A DNA stretch of 64,000 nt from Orientallactaga sibirica (Eukaryota > Chordata > Mammalia > Rodentia > Dipodidae), in NCBI GenBank assembly GCA_036365145.1, contig JAEOAD010001413.1, positions 1,259,001 to 1,323,000 on the forward strand. The letters run 5' to 3'. The notes under the pieces are model-generated. The model was not told where the DNA came from and did no database searches. It was given only the letters and a program-made list of their open reading frames with translations. The position numbers were made by a program, and so were the translations under genes. The first letter of the stretch is position 1. Every line of letters begins with the position of its first letter. This document shows positions 22,601 to 34,000 of the stretch, piece after piece.

Positions 22601-23150
22601 CTTGTGTGCTGACTTAGTCCATGTGTGCCTCAGTTTCCTCATTTGGAAAGGGGTAAAGATAGACTAGGAAGACATATGCTTCAGAACCTAACGTGACCTT
22701 TTGTTGTTTTTATTTGAGTATCAGCCATTCCTCCCCAGGGCCTGGATCAGCTGTCCCAGGGTCTGGAGGTCTGAGGCCAGCTCCGGGGACAGTTAAGCTC
22801 TGCAGCTTTGGAGGACTGTCAACCTCCTGGCCCAAGCCCGGTCCTCTGTCCCTGGCAGCCGATCACATGTGGTTTCCCCCCCACGCAGCGGCCAACTTGG
22901 CCAGATGGACTGGGACTGCCTTTGAGGTCGAACCGGGGTCACAACAGCCACACCGGACCCCCGAGGAGGCTGCTGGGGGCAGGTGTGGGCCCTGCTAGGT
23001 ATAGCAGCTGGAGAATTTCTTGGACCACATCCAGAGGTGTGCATGTGCATGCGTATGCGTGCATGCGTGTTTGAATGTGTGTGAAGCCTGGGTGGAGTAG
23101 AGTCTGGCTTTGCAATTCTTCCTCAGCAGGGTTAATTGTATTGTTCTTTT
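22601..23150. other. Unique GC-rich sequence
   Basis: Contains CpGs at 22850-22960 and open frames of 80-100 residues on both strands. None is recognisable. Confidence 0.4.
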
Positions 23151-23375
23151 ATTTGTTTTTCTACTTTCTTTTAAAAATTATTTTACTGTTATTTATTTAC
23201 TGGGGAGGGGTGCGTGGGGATAGAAAATGGACATGCCAGAGCCCCTAGCCACTGCAAACAAACTCCAGACTCATGCACCACCTTGTGTATCTGGCTTATG
23301 TGGGTTCTGGGGAATCAAACCTGGGTCCTTAGGTTTTGCAGGCAAAACCTTAAGTGCTATGCCATCTCTCCAGTC
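23150..23375 (-). mobile_element. B2-type SINE
   Basis: Diverged reverse copy ending GCCATCTCTCCAGTC. Confidence 0.85.
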
Positions 23376-23440
23376 ATGTTTTTCTACTTTCTTAACACCT
23401 TATGGTTTTTCATTTTTGTTTTTGTCTTTTCTTTTCCCTC

Positions 23441-23777
23441 CATACAGAGGATGTAACCCAGGACCATTTGCATGCTAAGTGAGTGCTCTACTGCTGAGCC
23501 ATATCCTGCGCAGTTGCTCTTCCACTGAGCCACGTCTCCAGCCCCTCACTGGGGGAATCTAGGCAGGAGCTCTACCACTGAGCCATGCCCCCAGCCCCTC
23601 ACTGGGGTATTCTAGGCAGGAGCTCTTCCACTGAGACACGCCCCCAGCCCCTCACTGGGGGATTCTAGGCAGGAGCTCTACCACTGAGCCACGCCCCCAG
23701 CCCCTCACTGGGGGATTCTAGGCAGGAGCTCTACCACTGAACCATGCCCCCAGCCCCTCACTGGGGGATTCTAGGCA
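23441..23777 (-). repeat. ID-derived minisatellite array 3, reverse orientation (about 5 units plus ID)
   Basis: On the minus strand about five units precede a complete ID element whose 3' half is read here at about 23441-23500 (GGATGTAACCCAGGACCATT). The array therefore grew on the 5' side of an ID insertion. Confidence 0.88.
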
Positions 23778-23837
23778 GAGTGTTCTGATGCCTATCCATT
23801 GCTGTTTTTTTTTTTAAAAAAAAAAAAAAACAGGATT

Positions 23838-24300
23838 TTGGGCTGGAGAGATAGCTTAGTGGTTAAAGGCACTTGCTTGCAAAGCCTGATGGACTGGTTT
23901 CAATTCCTCAGTACCTACACTTGTAGCAGCAGGATGCCCTGGTGTGCCCATTCCCCCCTCCAAAAAAAAAAAAGAATATAAAAAAAACAGGGCCTTGAGA
24001 GAGAGATGGCCTAGTGCTTAAGGCGCTTGCCTGCAAAGTCAGAAGACCCAGGTTCGATTCCCCAGTATCCACACAAGCCAGATGCACAAAATGGCACATG
24101 CATCTGAAGTTCGTCTGCAGCAGCAGAAGGCCCTGGCACTCCCACTCTCTCCCTCTCTGTCTGCCTCTATCTCTCTCAAGTACATAAATAAATAAATATT
24201 AAAAAAAAACAGGGTCTCATGTAGCTGAAGGTGACCTTGAAGTCTTGAGCCTGCTGCCCTCACTTTCTACATGCTGGCACTATAGGTGCGTGCAGGCTTC
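23838..24300 (+). mobile_element. Two B2-type SINEs and a B1 fragment
   Basis: A shortened B2 at 23838-23990 (internal deletion of the middle), a full B2 at 23995-24205, and B1-like sequence to about 24300. Confidence 0.78.
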
Positions 24301-24427
24301 ACCTTGTACACGTTCAACTTACCTGAGCCTGGGTGAGTAAGGGTGGCACTGCTCACCACAGAGCAACAGTCTCCACAGTTTTCATACCTGAAGGTTCAAC
24401 CAAACTGTGATGAGAAATATTCAGTAA

Positions 24428-25580
24428 AGGCTGGGGGGTATAGCTCAGTGGTAGAGCTCCTGCCTAGAATCCCCCAGTGAGGGGCTGGGGGTGTAGCTCA
24501 GTGGTAGAGCACCTGCCTAGAATCCCCCAGTAAGAGGCTGGGGGGCGTGGCTCAGTGGTAGAGCTCCTGCCTAGAATCCCCCAGTGAGGGGCTGGGGCGT
24601 GGCTCAGTGGTAGAGCTCCTGTCTAGAATCCCCCAGTGAGGCTGGGGTGTGTCTCAGTGGTAGAGCTCCTGCCTAGAATCCCCCAGTGAGGGGCCGGGGG
24701 CGTGATTCACTGGTAGAGCTCCTGCCTAGAATCCCCCAGTGAGGGGCTGGGGGCATGGCTCAGTGGTAGAACTCCTGCCTAGAATCCCCCAGTGAGGGGG
24801 CTGGGGCGTGGCTCACTGGTAGAGCTCCTGCCTAGAATCCCCCAGTGAGGGGCTGGGGGCGTGGCTCAGTGGTGGAGCTCCTGCCTAGAATCCCCCAGTG
24901 AGGGGCTGGGGCGTGGCTCAGTGGTAGAGCTCCTGCCTAGAATCCCCCAGTGAGGGGCTGGGGAGCATGGTTCAGTGGTGGAGCTCCTGCCTAGAATCCC
25001 CCAGTGAGGGGCTGGGAGAGTGGCTCAGTGGTAGAGCTCCTGCCTAGAATCCCCCAGTGAGGGGCTGGGGGCGTGGTTCAGTGGTAGAGCTCCTGCCTAG
25101 AATCTCCCAATGAGGGTCTGGGGGCGTGGCTCAGTGGTAGAACTCCTGCCTAGAATCCCCCAGTGAGGGGGCTGGGGCGTGGCTCACTGGTAGAGCTCCT
25201 GCCTAGAATCCCCCAGTGAGGGGCTGGGGAGCGTGGCTCAGTGGTGGAGCTCCTGCCTAGAATCCCCCAGTGAGGGGCTGGGGGCGTGGCTCAGTGGTAG
25301 AGCTCCTGCCTAGAATCCCCCAGTGAGGGGCTGGGGAGCATGGTTCAGTGGTGGAGCTCCTGCCTAGAATCCCCCAGTGAGGGGCTGGGAGAGTGGCTCA
25401 GTGGTAGAGCTCCTGCCTAGAATCCCCCAGTGAGGGGCTGGGGGCGTGGTTCAGTGGTAGAGCTCCTGCCTAGAATCTCCCAATGAGGGTCTGGGGGCAT
25501 GGCTCAGTGGTGGAGGGCTTCCTTGGTATGCATACAGTTGTGGTTTGGGTCCCTAGCAGCATAAATAAGTAAATAAATAT
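24428..25580 (+). repeat. ID-derived minisatellite array 4 (about 21 units plus ID 3' half)
   Basis: This is the largest and most homogeneous array. The final unit continues into an ID 3' half at about 25500-25580, including GTTTGGGTCCCTAGCAGC and an A-rich AAATAAGTAAATAAATA tail. A block of about 7 units (about 371-373 bp) is duplicated inside it. It ends about 600-680 bp above the predicted MYL10 start site. Confidence 0.93.
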
Positions 25581-26058
25581 GCATATGAGAAGTTGCGTGG
25601 GCTCTACACTAATACTATGCCAATTCTACAAACGACTTGAGCACCTACGGATTTTGAGGGTGGAGAATCATAGGATTTTTAAGGGTTACCTGTAGTCATA
25701 TGATTTGAAGGAACCCGACTGGATGGGGTGGGATGACATCATCTCTCCTCTGTCCCAGTGAAAGGATGGATGTCCCAAAGGGTGACCTGTCTCCTGGATC
25801 CCGTGGCTCAAAGGTCCCTCTGTTCCCCCAATGCTGCATCAGGCCCTGCCTGATGGAGCTCTCCTGACCCTCCTTGGCCCAAGTCTTCCCAATTGGTTTC
25901 TGGACTCTGCTTACTACACGTCCTTGGCCACCTGCCCCGGTTTCTGGGCTGTGGTCCCCTTGGCTAGAGAGCAAACAGTTGGTCCTGAGCTGTCGGAGAT
26001 CCCTGCCGCTTAGGCAGTCTCTAGATCCATGGGATTTAACCGAAGGATCCCACAACCC
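25560..26058. other. Unique upstream promoter-flanking DNA
   Basis: This is non-repetitive sequence between minisatellite array 4 and the TATA box. It contains a CRE-like TGACATCA at 25734-25741 and a CATATG E-box at 25697-25702. Open frames cross it on both strands but show no recognisable protein. Confidence 0.45.
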
Positions 26059-26231
26059 CACCTGCTCCAAGGGCCCCAGGGTGATGCCTGGCTTGGGCAC
26101 CCCTCTCTTGTCCTTGATCACCTTCCAAACTGTTGTCTAGACCTGGAATGGAGCCCGGGTCCTGGACGAGCACTATTTAAAGAGCTATCCCAAACCACCC
26201 CCACCCTCGCTGCAGTGGGACGCTGGGAACC
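26059..26231 (+). promoter_or_regulatory. MYL10: MYL10 proximal promoter and 5' UTR (predicted)
   Basis: TATTTAAA at 26174-26181 lies about 25-30 nt above a likely start near 26200-26206 and 51 nt above the ATG. A GGAATG motif (TEAD/M-CAT-like) lies at 26145-26150 and a CACCTG E-box at 26059-26064. A TATA box plus E-box and M-CAT is the usual kit of striated-muscle contractile genes. Motifs were read by eye; no CArG box was found close to the TATA box. Confidence 0.6.
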
Positions 26232-26234
26232 ATG
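26232..26234 (+). CDS. MYL10: MYL10 coding exon 1 (ATG only)
   Basis: The sequence GGGAACCATG is followed directly by GTAGGC, a usable splice donor, so the exon ends exactly after the start codon (phase 0). This matches the known layout of sarcomeric RLC genes, where exon 1 carries the 5' UTR plus ATG and exon 2 begins with the Ala-Pro codons. The transcribed 5' UTR probably begins near 26200, about 25-30 nt below the TATA-like box. The call rests on position, frame, the ATG/donor junction and the TATA box; there is no protein homology in a one-codon exon. Confidence 0.72.
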
Positions 26235-29200
26235 GTAGGCTGGGGCTGGACTGCCTCCGGCTATGGCCACCCTTCTGCATAGATTCTGCTGTGGAGTTCA
26301 GACCTTCAGTTTTGGGCCCCTCCCGGTGACCCTTCCCACTCCAACCTCAGTCCTGACCTCCTTCCTCAACTCTCATTTCATCCTATGACCTTTGTTTGAC
26401 ATCACGTGTGCTTCTAACCTTCCGCTTCTGCTCCCATTGTCCTAACTTACGTCGCTCCTTTCTCGAATTCTCTTGACTTGCCGCTGTGCCTGGACTTGGT
26501 TCACCCTCGCTGACCCGTCCCATGTTGCCAGCCCCATCGATGTAGGTCTGCCTTGACTTGGTGAGCTCTGCTAAGGTAAAAGCGGGGGAATGAGGAAGAG
26601 GAGCGTAGAGAGAGAGAGACAGAGTCAGGATTGAGGACTTCATAGAGGAATCTGGGGCTTTGTTCCAGCTTAGAGAACGAGGTTCCTGCTGGGGATCTGG
26701 GGTCTGAATTCCAGCATGTCGGAGCTGAGGGGTCCCCCTCTGGAGCTGTGTGGCTTACCTATGGTTCTCCCTTGCCTTATGCCCCAATCCCCTGGGACCC
26801 AGCCCCTGTCCTTTCATCACCCTCTACTGGTGGATGGTCCATCGCCAAGTGGGCCGTGAGCTCATTAGGGGACAAGCTCTGGGTGTTGGGTCTGCCAGGA
26901 GATTGGCAGGTGTCTTCTTCACATCCTAAAGCTTCAAGGTGGGCATTCTCTTGGTTTTATAAATAAGCAACATGATGCTTGAGGAACGTAAGTTTATTTC
27001 TTTTTCTTTGTTGGCATGTGTATGTGTGGGCACGTTTGTATGTTGCATGTGTGTGGAACCTGGATATCAACATCAGGTGTCTTCCTCCATTGTGCTCCAC
27101 ATTATTATTATTATTATTAATTATTATTATTTTTGAGACAGTCTCCTGCTGCATCTGGAGCTCACTGATTCAGCTAGACTAGCTTGCCATGGAGCCCTCC
27201 TGTCTCTGTCTCCCAGGCACTGCGATTATAGGCATGTGCCACTGCTCCCAGCTTTTACATAGGTACTGTCATCCAAACCCAGGGATCCAGGCTTGCATGG
27301 CAGGCACTTTACCCGCTGAGCCGTGTGAAGATGAGCCCGTGCTTTTGTTAACATCACAGAGGCTGTGAACGGCAAGGCCAGGATTAAAATCCAGGCTGGG
27401 GTGTCCCCCTTCCCTGTTTGTTCCTTTCAGATGTATTTTTTTTTCCGAGGTAGGGTCTTGCTCTAGCCCCGGTTGACCTGGAATTCGCTATGTAGTCTCA
27501 GGGTGGCCTCGAACTTATGGCGATCCCTCCTACCTCTGCCTCCTGAGTGGTGGGATTAAAGGCATGCGCCACCACGCCCAGCTAACCTTATTTCTTGAGG
27601 GCGAGACATGAATGGGAATGTACAGAAGTGCTGGCTTGCTGGGAGCTCAGAGGCTTGGCCGGGACTCTCATGTCTCCTTCGTGCAGCCAGGACCAAAATG
27701 ATATGTTCCTCCCTTGCAAAGCTCTGGCACATAGGAAGGCACGAGACAGACATGAAAGGTTGGGGATAGAGAAACATATGGAGGTGTGTGTGTGTGTGTG
27801 TGTGTGTGTTTAGGGAGTGATGAGGCAGAAAGCAGCTCTGAGAACAGGTAGAATATCTCACAGACGGAAGTGATCATTTTTTTTTATTAATCAGTGGGAA
27901 ATGTATATGTAATTACGAGAGATGATCTCCACAGGGAAGTTCCTTTCTTTATGTCTGAAGGGATTTATAAATAGTACAGAGGTTTTATAGCATCCTTACA
28001 CGCCTTGGCCGCCCTGCCAGCCCCCTTTCAAAGGATTAGCGGAAGACAAAGCGCCAGTAAAGGCTAATTAGAAGTAGCTGGGCGCTGCTGCTCCTGCCAG
28101 GCCCGGGAGGCTGAGGGAAGTGACGAGAAGGGACTGGGAAGAGCACACAGGTACTTGGGTGGAGGTAAGGAATTGAGGAAATCCTTACCGGGGGAACTAG
28201 ACAGGGCTTGGCCAGGGAGGGTATTATTGGCTGGGCTAAGGGTTCTGATCCCAGACATTCCTCTACTGACATTCGGGGCCAATTTGGGGGCTTCCTGGTC
28301 TAAGCTTGGGAGCTGGAATGATGATTGCTAGGAAAAAAGACTGGGGCAATGCATTTGGTGAATGCCCAGTGTGTGGGGGGGTGTGCCGGGGGGGGTAGTG
28401 CAGGGGGAAAGGGGCTCTTGGGCACCAGGATATTTTGCAAGAAACCTCTAGAAGCAGGAAGTCAGGCGAGAGACATGGAAGGCATGGTTTCCATGTGCTG
28501 TGTAGGTAGACCCTGGGTTCTGGGCAGCTGCTTGCAACCTTGATGTGAGTCCAGGCAGAGATGGGGCACAATGGAGCATGCCCTGGAGGTCTGTAGATCT
28601 GGAGGCGGACACATGGGCGGATGACAGGCAGTGGGGTATGGGCAGTGGTAGTGATGGTCCAGGAATGGGGAATGGCCTGGGATCCAGGAAGGCTTCTTGG
28701 AGGAGGGGGCTGAGAGGCTGAGCACAGTGGCACTCGCCCATCAGCCCAGCACTCGGAAAGCAGAGGCAGGAGGGTCATGAGTTCAAAGCCAGCTATGTAT
28801 CGTAAGACCTTGTCACAAAAAGCATTCTTGGGGACTGGGGCGGTAGCTCATTGGGTAAAGTGCTTGCCCTGGAAGCATAAGGACCTGAGTTTGATCCCCA
28901 GAACCCATGTAAAAAGCCAGGTGTGCCGGGCGTGGTGGCGCACGCCTTTAATCCCAGCACTCGGGAGGCAGAGGTAGGAGGATTGCCATGAGTTCGAGGC
29001 CACCCTGCGAATACAGAGTGAATTCCAGGTCAGCCTGGACTAGAGTGAGACCATACATTGAAAAATCAAAAAGAAGGCAGTGGGGGGTTGGCTGGAGAGA
29101 TGGCTTAGCAGTTAAGGCGCCTGCCTGGAAAGCCTAAGGACCCCAGTTCAATTCTCCAGGTCCCACATAAGCCAGATGTACAAGGGGGCACACACATCTG

Positions 29201-30975
29201 GAGTTTGTTTGCAGTGTCTAGAGGCCCTGGCGCGCCCATTCTCATTCTCCCTCTCTGTCTTTCCCTCTCTCTGTCTCTAATAAATAAATAAATATAAAAT
29301 CTTAAAAGAAAAAAAAAAAGCCAGGTGTGGTGCAGGCTGGCGATCCTAGTACTAGGGAGGTAGAGACAGGAGGGTCCCTGGGGCTAACTGGCCAGTCAGT
29401 CTAGCCTGTTTGGTGAGTTTCAGGCCAGTGAGAGACCCTACCTCAAAAACCATGCAGAATTGTCTTCTCTGCCCCCTGCATGCTCATGTACCACCCATAC
29501 TTGCATACACACATGCACATGTACACATATGAACATCTAAGCACACATGCACACACATATAACTTTTTTTTGTATTTTTTTGTTTTTCAATGTAGGATCT
29601 CCCTCTAGCCCAGGCTGACCTGGAATTCACTATGTATTCTCAGGGTGGCCTCGAACTCACGGCGATCCTCCTACCTCAGCCTCCCGAGTGCTGGGATTAA
29701 AAGCGTGTGCCACCACACCCAGCTTTTTTTTTTTTTTTTTTTGAGATAGAATCTCGCTTTAGCCCAGGCTGACCTGGGATTCACTATGTAGTCTCAGGGT
29801 GGCCTTGAACTCATGGCAATCCTCCTACCTCTGTCGCCCAAATACTGGGATTAAAGGTGTGTGTCACCACATTTAGCCTCATATCACACTTTTAACAACA
29901 ACACCAACAAAAAAAGTCCTTGTGTGACAAGCCAGATGTTGGGAGAGAAATCTGGTTAAAGTGGGTTTAGGGTGAGTGGGGGACCCAAGGAAGGCAGCAA
30001 GAGTAGCCCTGAGATTCTGTCCAGGGATGGATCTTGCAGAACGAAGAGCCCGAACATTATGCTGAGAACAGTCTAGAAACTTCTAGCAGCTGTACAGGCC
30101 AGATTCTAGCTGAACAGCAGGTGGCAGGGATGGTGTGGGGACAGGAGCGAGCCCATGCTGAGCCGACACTGGCCAGGGAGGTCAGCGAGGAGAGGACTGG
30201 ACTGGGGTGGAATAACTGGGTCTACAGCATGTTCCCAGCCCTGCGTGTGGGACGCTCTCCAGACTTCTTCTGGTTTTGGAAATGTCCTGACTAATTATCC
30301 CGGCTTTGCTGTGGGTACCAAGAGGGTGGGTGGTGTCAGCCAGCATCGGGATGCTCTGGGACCTGAGTCCTGGCGCTCTGGTGTCGGCTGACCTCTGGAG
30401 GAATTGGCAACTTGTCAGGCGTCCCCTGGTCCCCTACAGGCACCTAGAAGAGCCCGGAAGAGAGCAGAAGGTGGAGCCAGCTCCAATGTCTTCTCGATGT
30501 TCGATCAGTCTCAGATCCAGGAGTTTAAAGAGGTTGGTTGGTGAGCCCAGAAGACCTTTGACAGGGTTTACAGAACACATGAAAATTATTCTAGGAGGTC
30601 TGGAAAGATGGCTCAACATTAAGGTGCTTGCCTGTAAAACCTGACAGCGTGGGTTCAATTCCCCAGTACCCAAATGAAGCCAGATGCACAAAGTGGCCCC
30701 TGCGTCTGGAGTTTGTTCACGGTGGCAAGAGGCTCTGGTGTGCCCATTCTCTTTCTCTTTCTCTCTCTCGCTCTCCTTGCAAATCGATAAATAAAAATAT
30801 TTTTAAAAAGAAAATTATTAGCTGGGTGTGTTGGCGCACACCTTTAATCCCAGCACTTGGGAGGCAGAGGTAGGTGGATCACTGTGAGTTCGAGGCCACC
30901 CTGAGAATATAGAGTGAATTCCAGGTCAGCCTGGGCTAGAGTGAGACCCTACCTCAAAAAAAAACAAAACAAAAT

Positions 30976-31019
<44 letters not shown>

Positions 31020-34000
31020 AAAAAAAGAGAGAGAGAGAGAAAGAAAGGAAAGAAGGAAGGAAGGAAGGAAGGAAGGAAGGAAAAGAAAACAAAAGAAAAG
31101 AAAAAAGAAAAGAACAAGAAATTTAGTTAAGGAGACCTGAATGGCCTCACATGCTGTCATCATTCTGTGTGGCTGTCACGGCGTGCCACAGCGTCTGGAG
31201 CTGTGACTTGCCATCCCTTCTCTACATACCTGAGTGTATGCTTGTCGTGTGACCTCAGGCACGAGCTTTTCCTCTCAAAGCTTCAGCTTCCCTCTCTGCG
31301 TTGGTGTGTCATGAAATGAGGGACTGAGTGTGGAGCCGCCCTGGATGCTGAATCCCTGTAGCACTCACAAAGAGAGTGCTAAGCTAAGCTGGGGGTGGGG
31401 GGTGGGGGAGTCGGGCAGGCGGTGAAGAGCCTGAACTGAATTGTTGGTGTTATTTGTTTGTTTGTTTGTTTTGGTTTTTGAGGTAGGGTCTCGCTCTAGC
31501 CCAGGCTGACCTGGAATTCATTATGTAGTCTCAGGGTGGCCTCAACTCGTGGTGATCCTCCTACCTCTGCCTCCCCTGTGCTGGGAAGATTAAAGATGTG
31601 TAACCACCACACCTGCAGAGAGAGAGAGAGAGAGAAAGAGAGCTAAAGAGGAGAAAGAAAGGAAAGAAGGAAGGAAGGAAGGAAGGAAGGAAGGAAGGAA
31701 AAGAAAACAAAAGAAAAGAAAAAAGAAAAGAACAAGAAATTTAGTTAAGGAGACCTGAATGGCCTCACATGCTGTCATCATTCTGTGTGGCTGTCACGGC
31801 GTGCCACAGCGTCTGGAGCTGTGACTTGCCATCCCTTCTCTACATACCTGAGTGTATGCTTGTCGTGTGACCTCAGGCACGAGCTTTTCCTCTCAAAGCT
31901 TCAGCTTCCCTCTCTGCGTTGGTGTGTCATGAAATGAGGGACTGAGTGTGGAGCCGCCCTGGATGCTGAATCCCTGTAAGCACTCACAAAGAGAGTGCTA
32001 AGCTAAGCTGGGGGTGGCGGGTGGGGGGAGTCGGGCAGGCGGTGAAGAGCCTGAACTGAATTGTTGGTGTTATTTGTTTGTTTGTTTGTTTTGGTTTTTT
32101 GAGGTAGGGTCTCGCTCTAGCCCAGGCTGACCTGGAATTCATTATGTAGTCTCAGGGTGGCCTCGAACTCGTGGTGATCCTCCTACCTCTGCCTCCCCTG
32201 TGCTGGGAAGATTAAAGATGTGTAATCACCACACCTGGCAGAGAGAGAGAGAGAGAGAAAGAGAGCTAAAGAGAAAGAGAATGAGAATGGCCGGGCGTGG
32301 TAGTGCACACCTTTAACCCCAGTATGCAGGAGGCAGAGGTAGGAGGATGGCTGTGAGTTCAAGGCCACCCTAAGACTACATAGTGAATTCCAGGTCAACC
32401 TGGCCTAGAGCGAGACCCTACCTCAAAAAAAAAAAAAAAAGAAGAAGAAGAAGAGAATGAGAATGGGCATGCCAGGGCCTCTGAAACCTCTGCAAAAGAA
32501 CTCCGGATGTGTATGCCACTTCGTGCATCGGGCTCTATGTGGGTAGTGGGGAATCGAACTTGGGTTCATTAGACTGAACTGAGGTTCTTTTGGTAGCAGA
32601 TGTCAGGGAAACACCCTGGGGGAGGGGGGGACACATCTGGACTGGGTAGATCATGGCTGCTCAGGGCTCATGTCTCTGTCAGGCCTTCACCATCATGGAC
32701 CAGAATCGGGATGGCTTCATTGACAAGGAGGACCTGAGGGACACCTTTGCCGCACTGGGTGGGTGATGTAGTGACTGGAAAAAAAAAAAAAAACCTTGGA
32801 GCTGGGAGGGGGTGTTGCTAAGTGCAGGCTACGGAGCAAAAGCAGTTGACTATAGACATGCTGAGGTAGAGGCACTGATCACGGGGCTCATGAGCTGAGT
32901 GGTCTGGAAGGCAGTGAGCTTCCCACATGTGAGATGAGAACTTGGTGGGTAGGGAAGGATATTTTAGGATCAGTAGTGGCCTCTGCAAAGGCCCTGGGGG
33001 CAGTGAGAGGTCAAGAGAGTGTAGGAGAGTCAGGTGTGGTGGTGCATGTCTGTCATCCCAGCACTCCCAAAGCTGAGGCAGGAGAATTTTGCATTCTAGG
33101 CTAGCCTGACCTGCATAACAATTCTTTCTTAAAAAAAAAAAAAAAGTACCCAGCACTCGGGAGGCAGAGGTAGGAGGATTGCCGTGAGTTCGAGGCCACC
33201 CTGAGACTCCATAGTGAATTCCAGGTCAGCCTGAGCTAGAGTGAGACCCTACCTCGAAAAACCAAAAAAAAAAAAAAAAAAAAGTAGGTTAGCTGGGCGT
33301 GGTGGCATACATCTTTCATCCCAGCATGCAGGAGGCACAGGTTGGAGGATCTCTGTGAGTTTGAGGTCACCCTGAGACTACATAGTAAATTCCAGGTCAG
33401 CCTGGACCAGAGTGAGATCCTACCTCGAGAAACCAAATAAATAAATAATAAGTAAATAAAAAGGTAGTATGAGAGGGGCTGGATCAGAGCTGGGGATGAT
33501 CCACTGCACTAAGGCACCAATACAGGCTGAGATTTGGGTCTCTGTGTGCTTTTGTTTCCACTTGTTTGGCCTGGAAAGGGAGAGGAGTCGATTCTGCTCT
33601 GCTTTCTAGGGAAGTTGAGGAGGAGACAGGGCCAAGGGTGAGGGCGAGGACGGGCTCTGATAGGTAGATGGCGGGAGTAGTCTGAACAGCAGGGCCGAGA
33701 GCCTCTGCAGCAGCCTGGCTGGTTTCTGGCTGGCAGCGCTCCCCTGCGCCCTTTATGCTCCTACCTCCTCTTCCTCCAGGTCGTATCAATGTCAAGAACG
33801 AGGAGTTGGATGCCATGGTGAAGGAGGCCCCGGGGCCCATCAACTTCACAGTCTTCCTGACCATGTTTGGAGAGAAACTCAAGGGTGAGTGAGGCTCTCA
33901 GGAGGCTGGGAAGGAGCTGGGGAGAGGAAGTAGACATGTCTCCCCACACGGTCCTAAACGTTTACATAACCCCAGCTGGGAACATGGCGTGCTTCCTCAG

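Larger units (their letters stand above)
31027..32265 (+). repeat. 618-bp direct tandem duplication in MYL10 intron 2
   Basis: ATTTAGTTAAGGAGACCTGA occurs at 31121 and 31739, 618 bp apart. The similarity extends from the GGAAGG microsatellite through about 500 bp of unique sequence and a minus-strand B1. The copies differ by only a few single-base changes and small indels, for example CTGTAGCAC versus CTGTAAGCAC, so the event is recent. The junction lies in purine simple repeats (GAGAGA/GAAAGGAAGG). Confidence 0.92.

Noticed and set aside
1..26000. Exons of CUX1 or other neighbours expected from human gene order
   Set aside because: No homeodomain, CUT domain or collagen-like Gly-X-Y coding segment was seen on either strand upstream or downstream.
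28325..28543. Alternative first exon for MYL10 within intron 1 (for example ATG then GTTTCC near 28484)
   Set aside because: Donor is poor and there is no TATA or muscle motif nearby; the 26232 ATG with TATA box is the better candidate.
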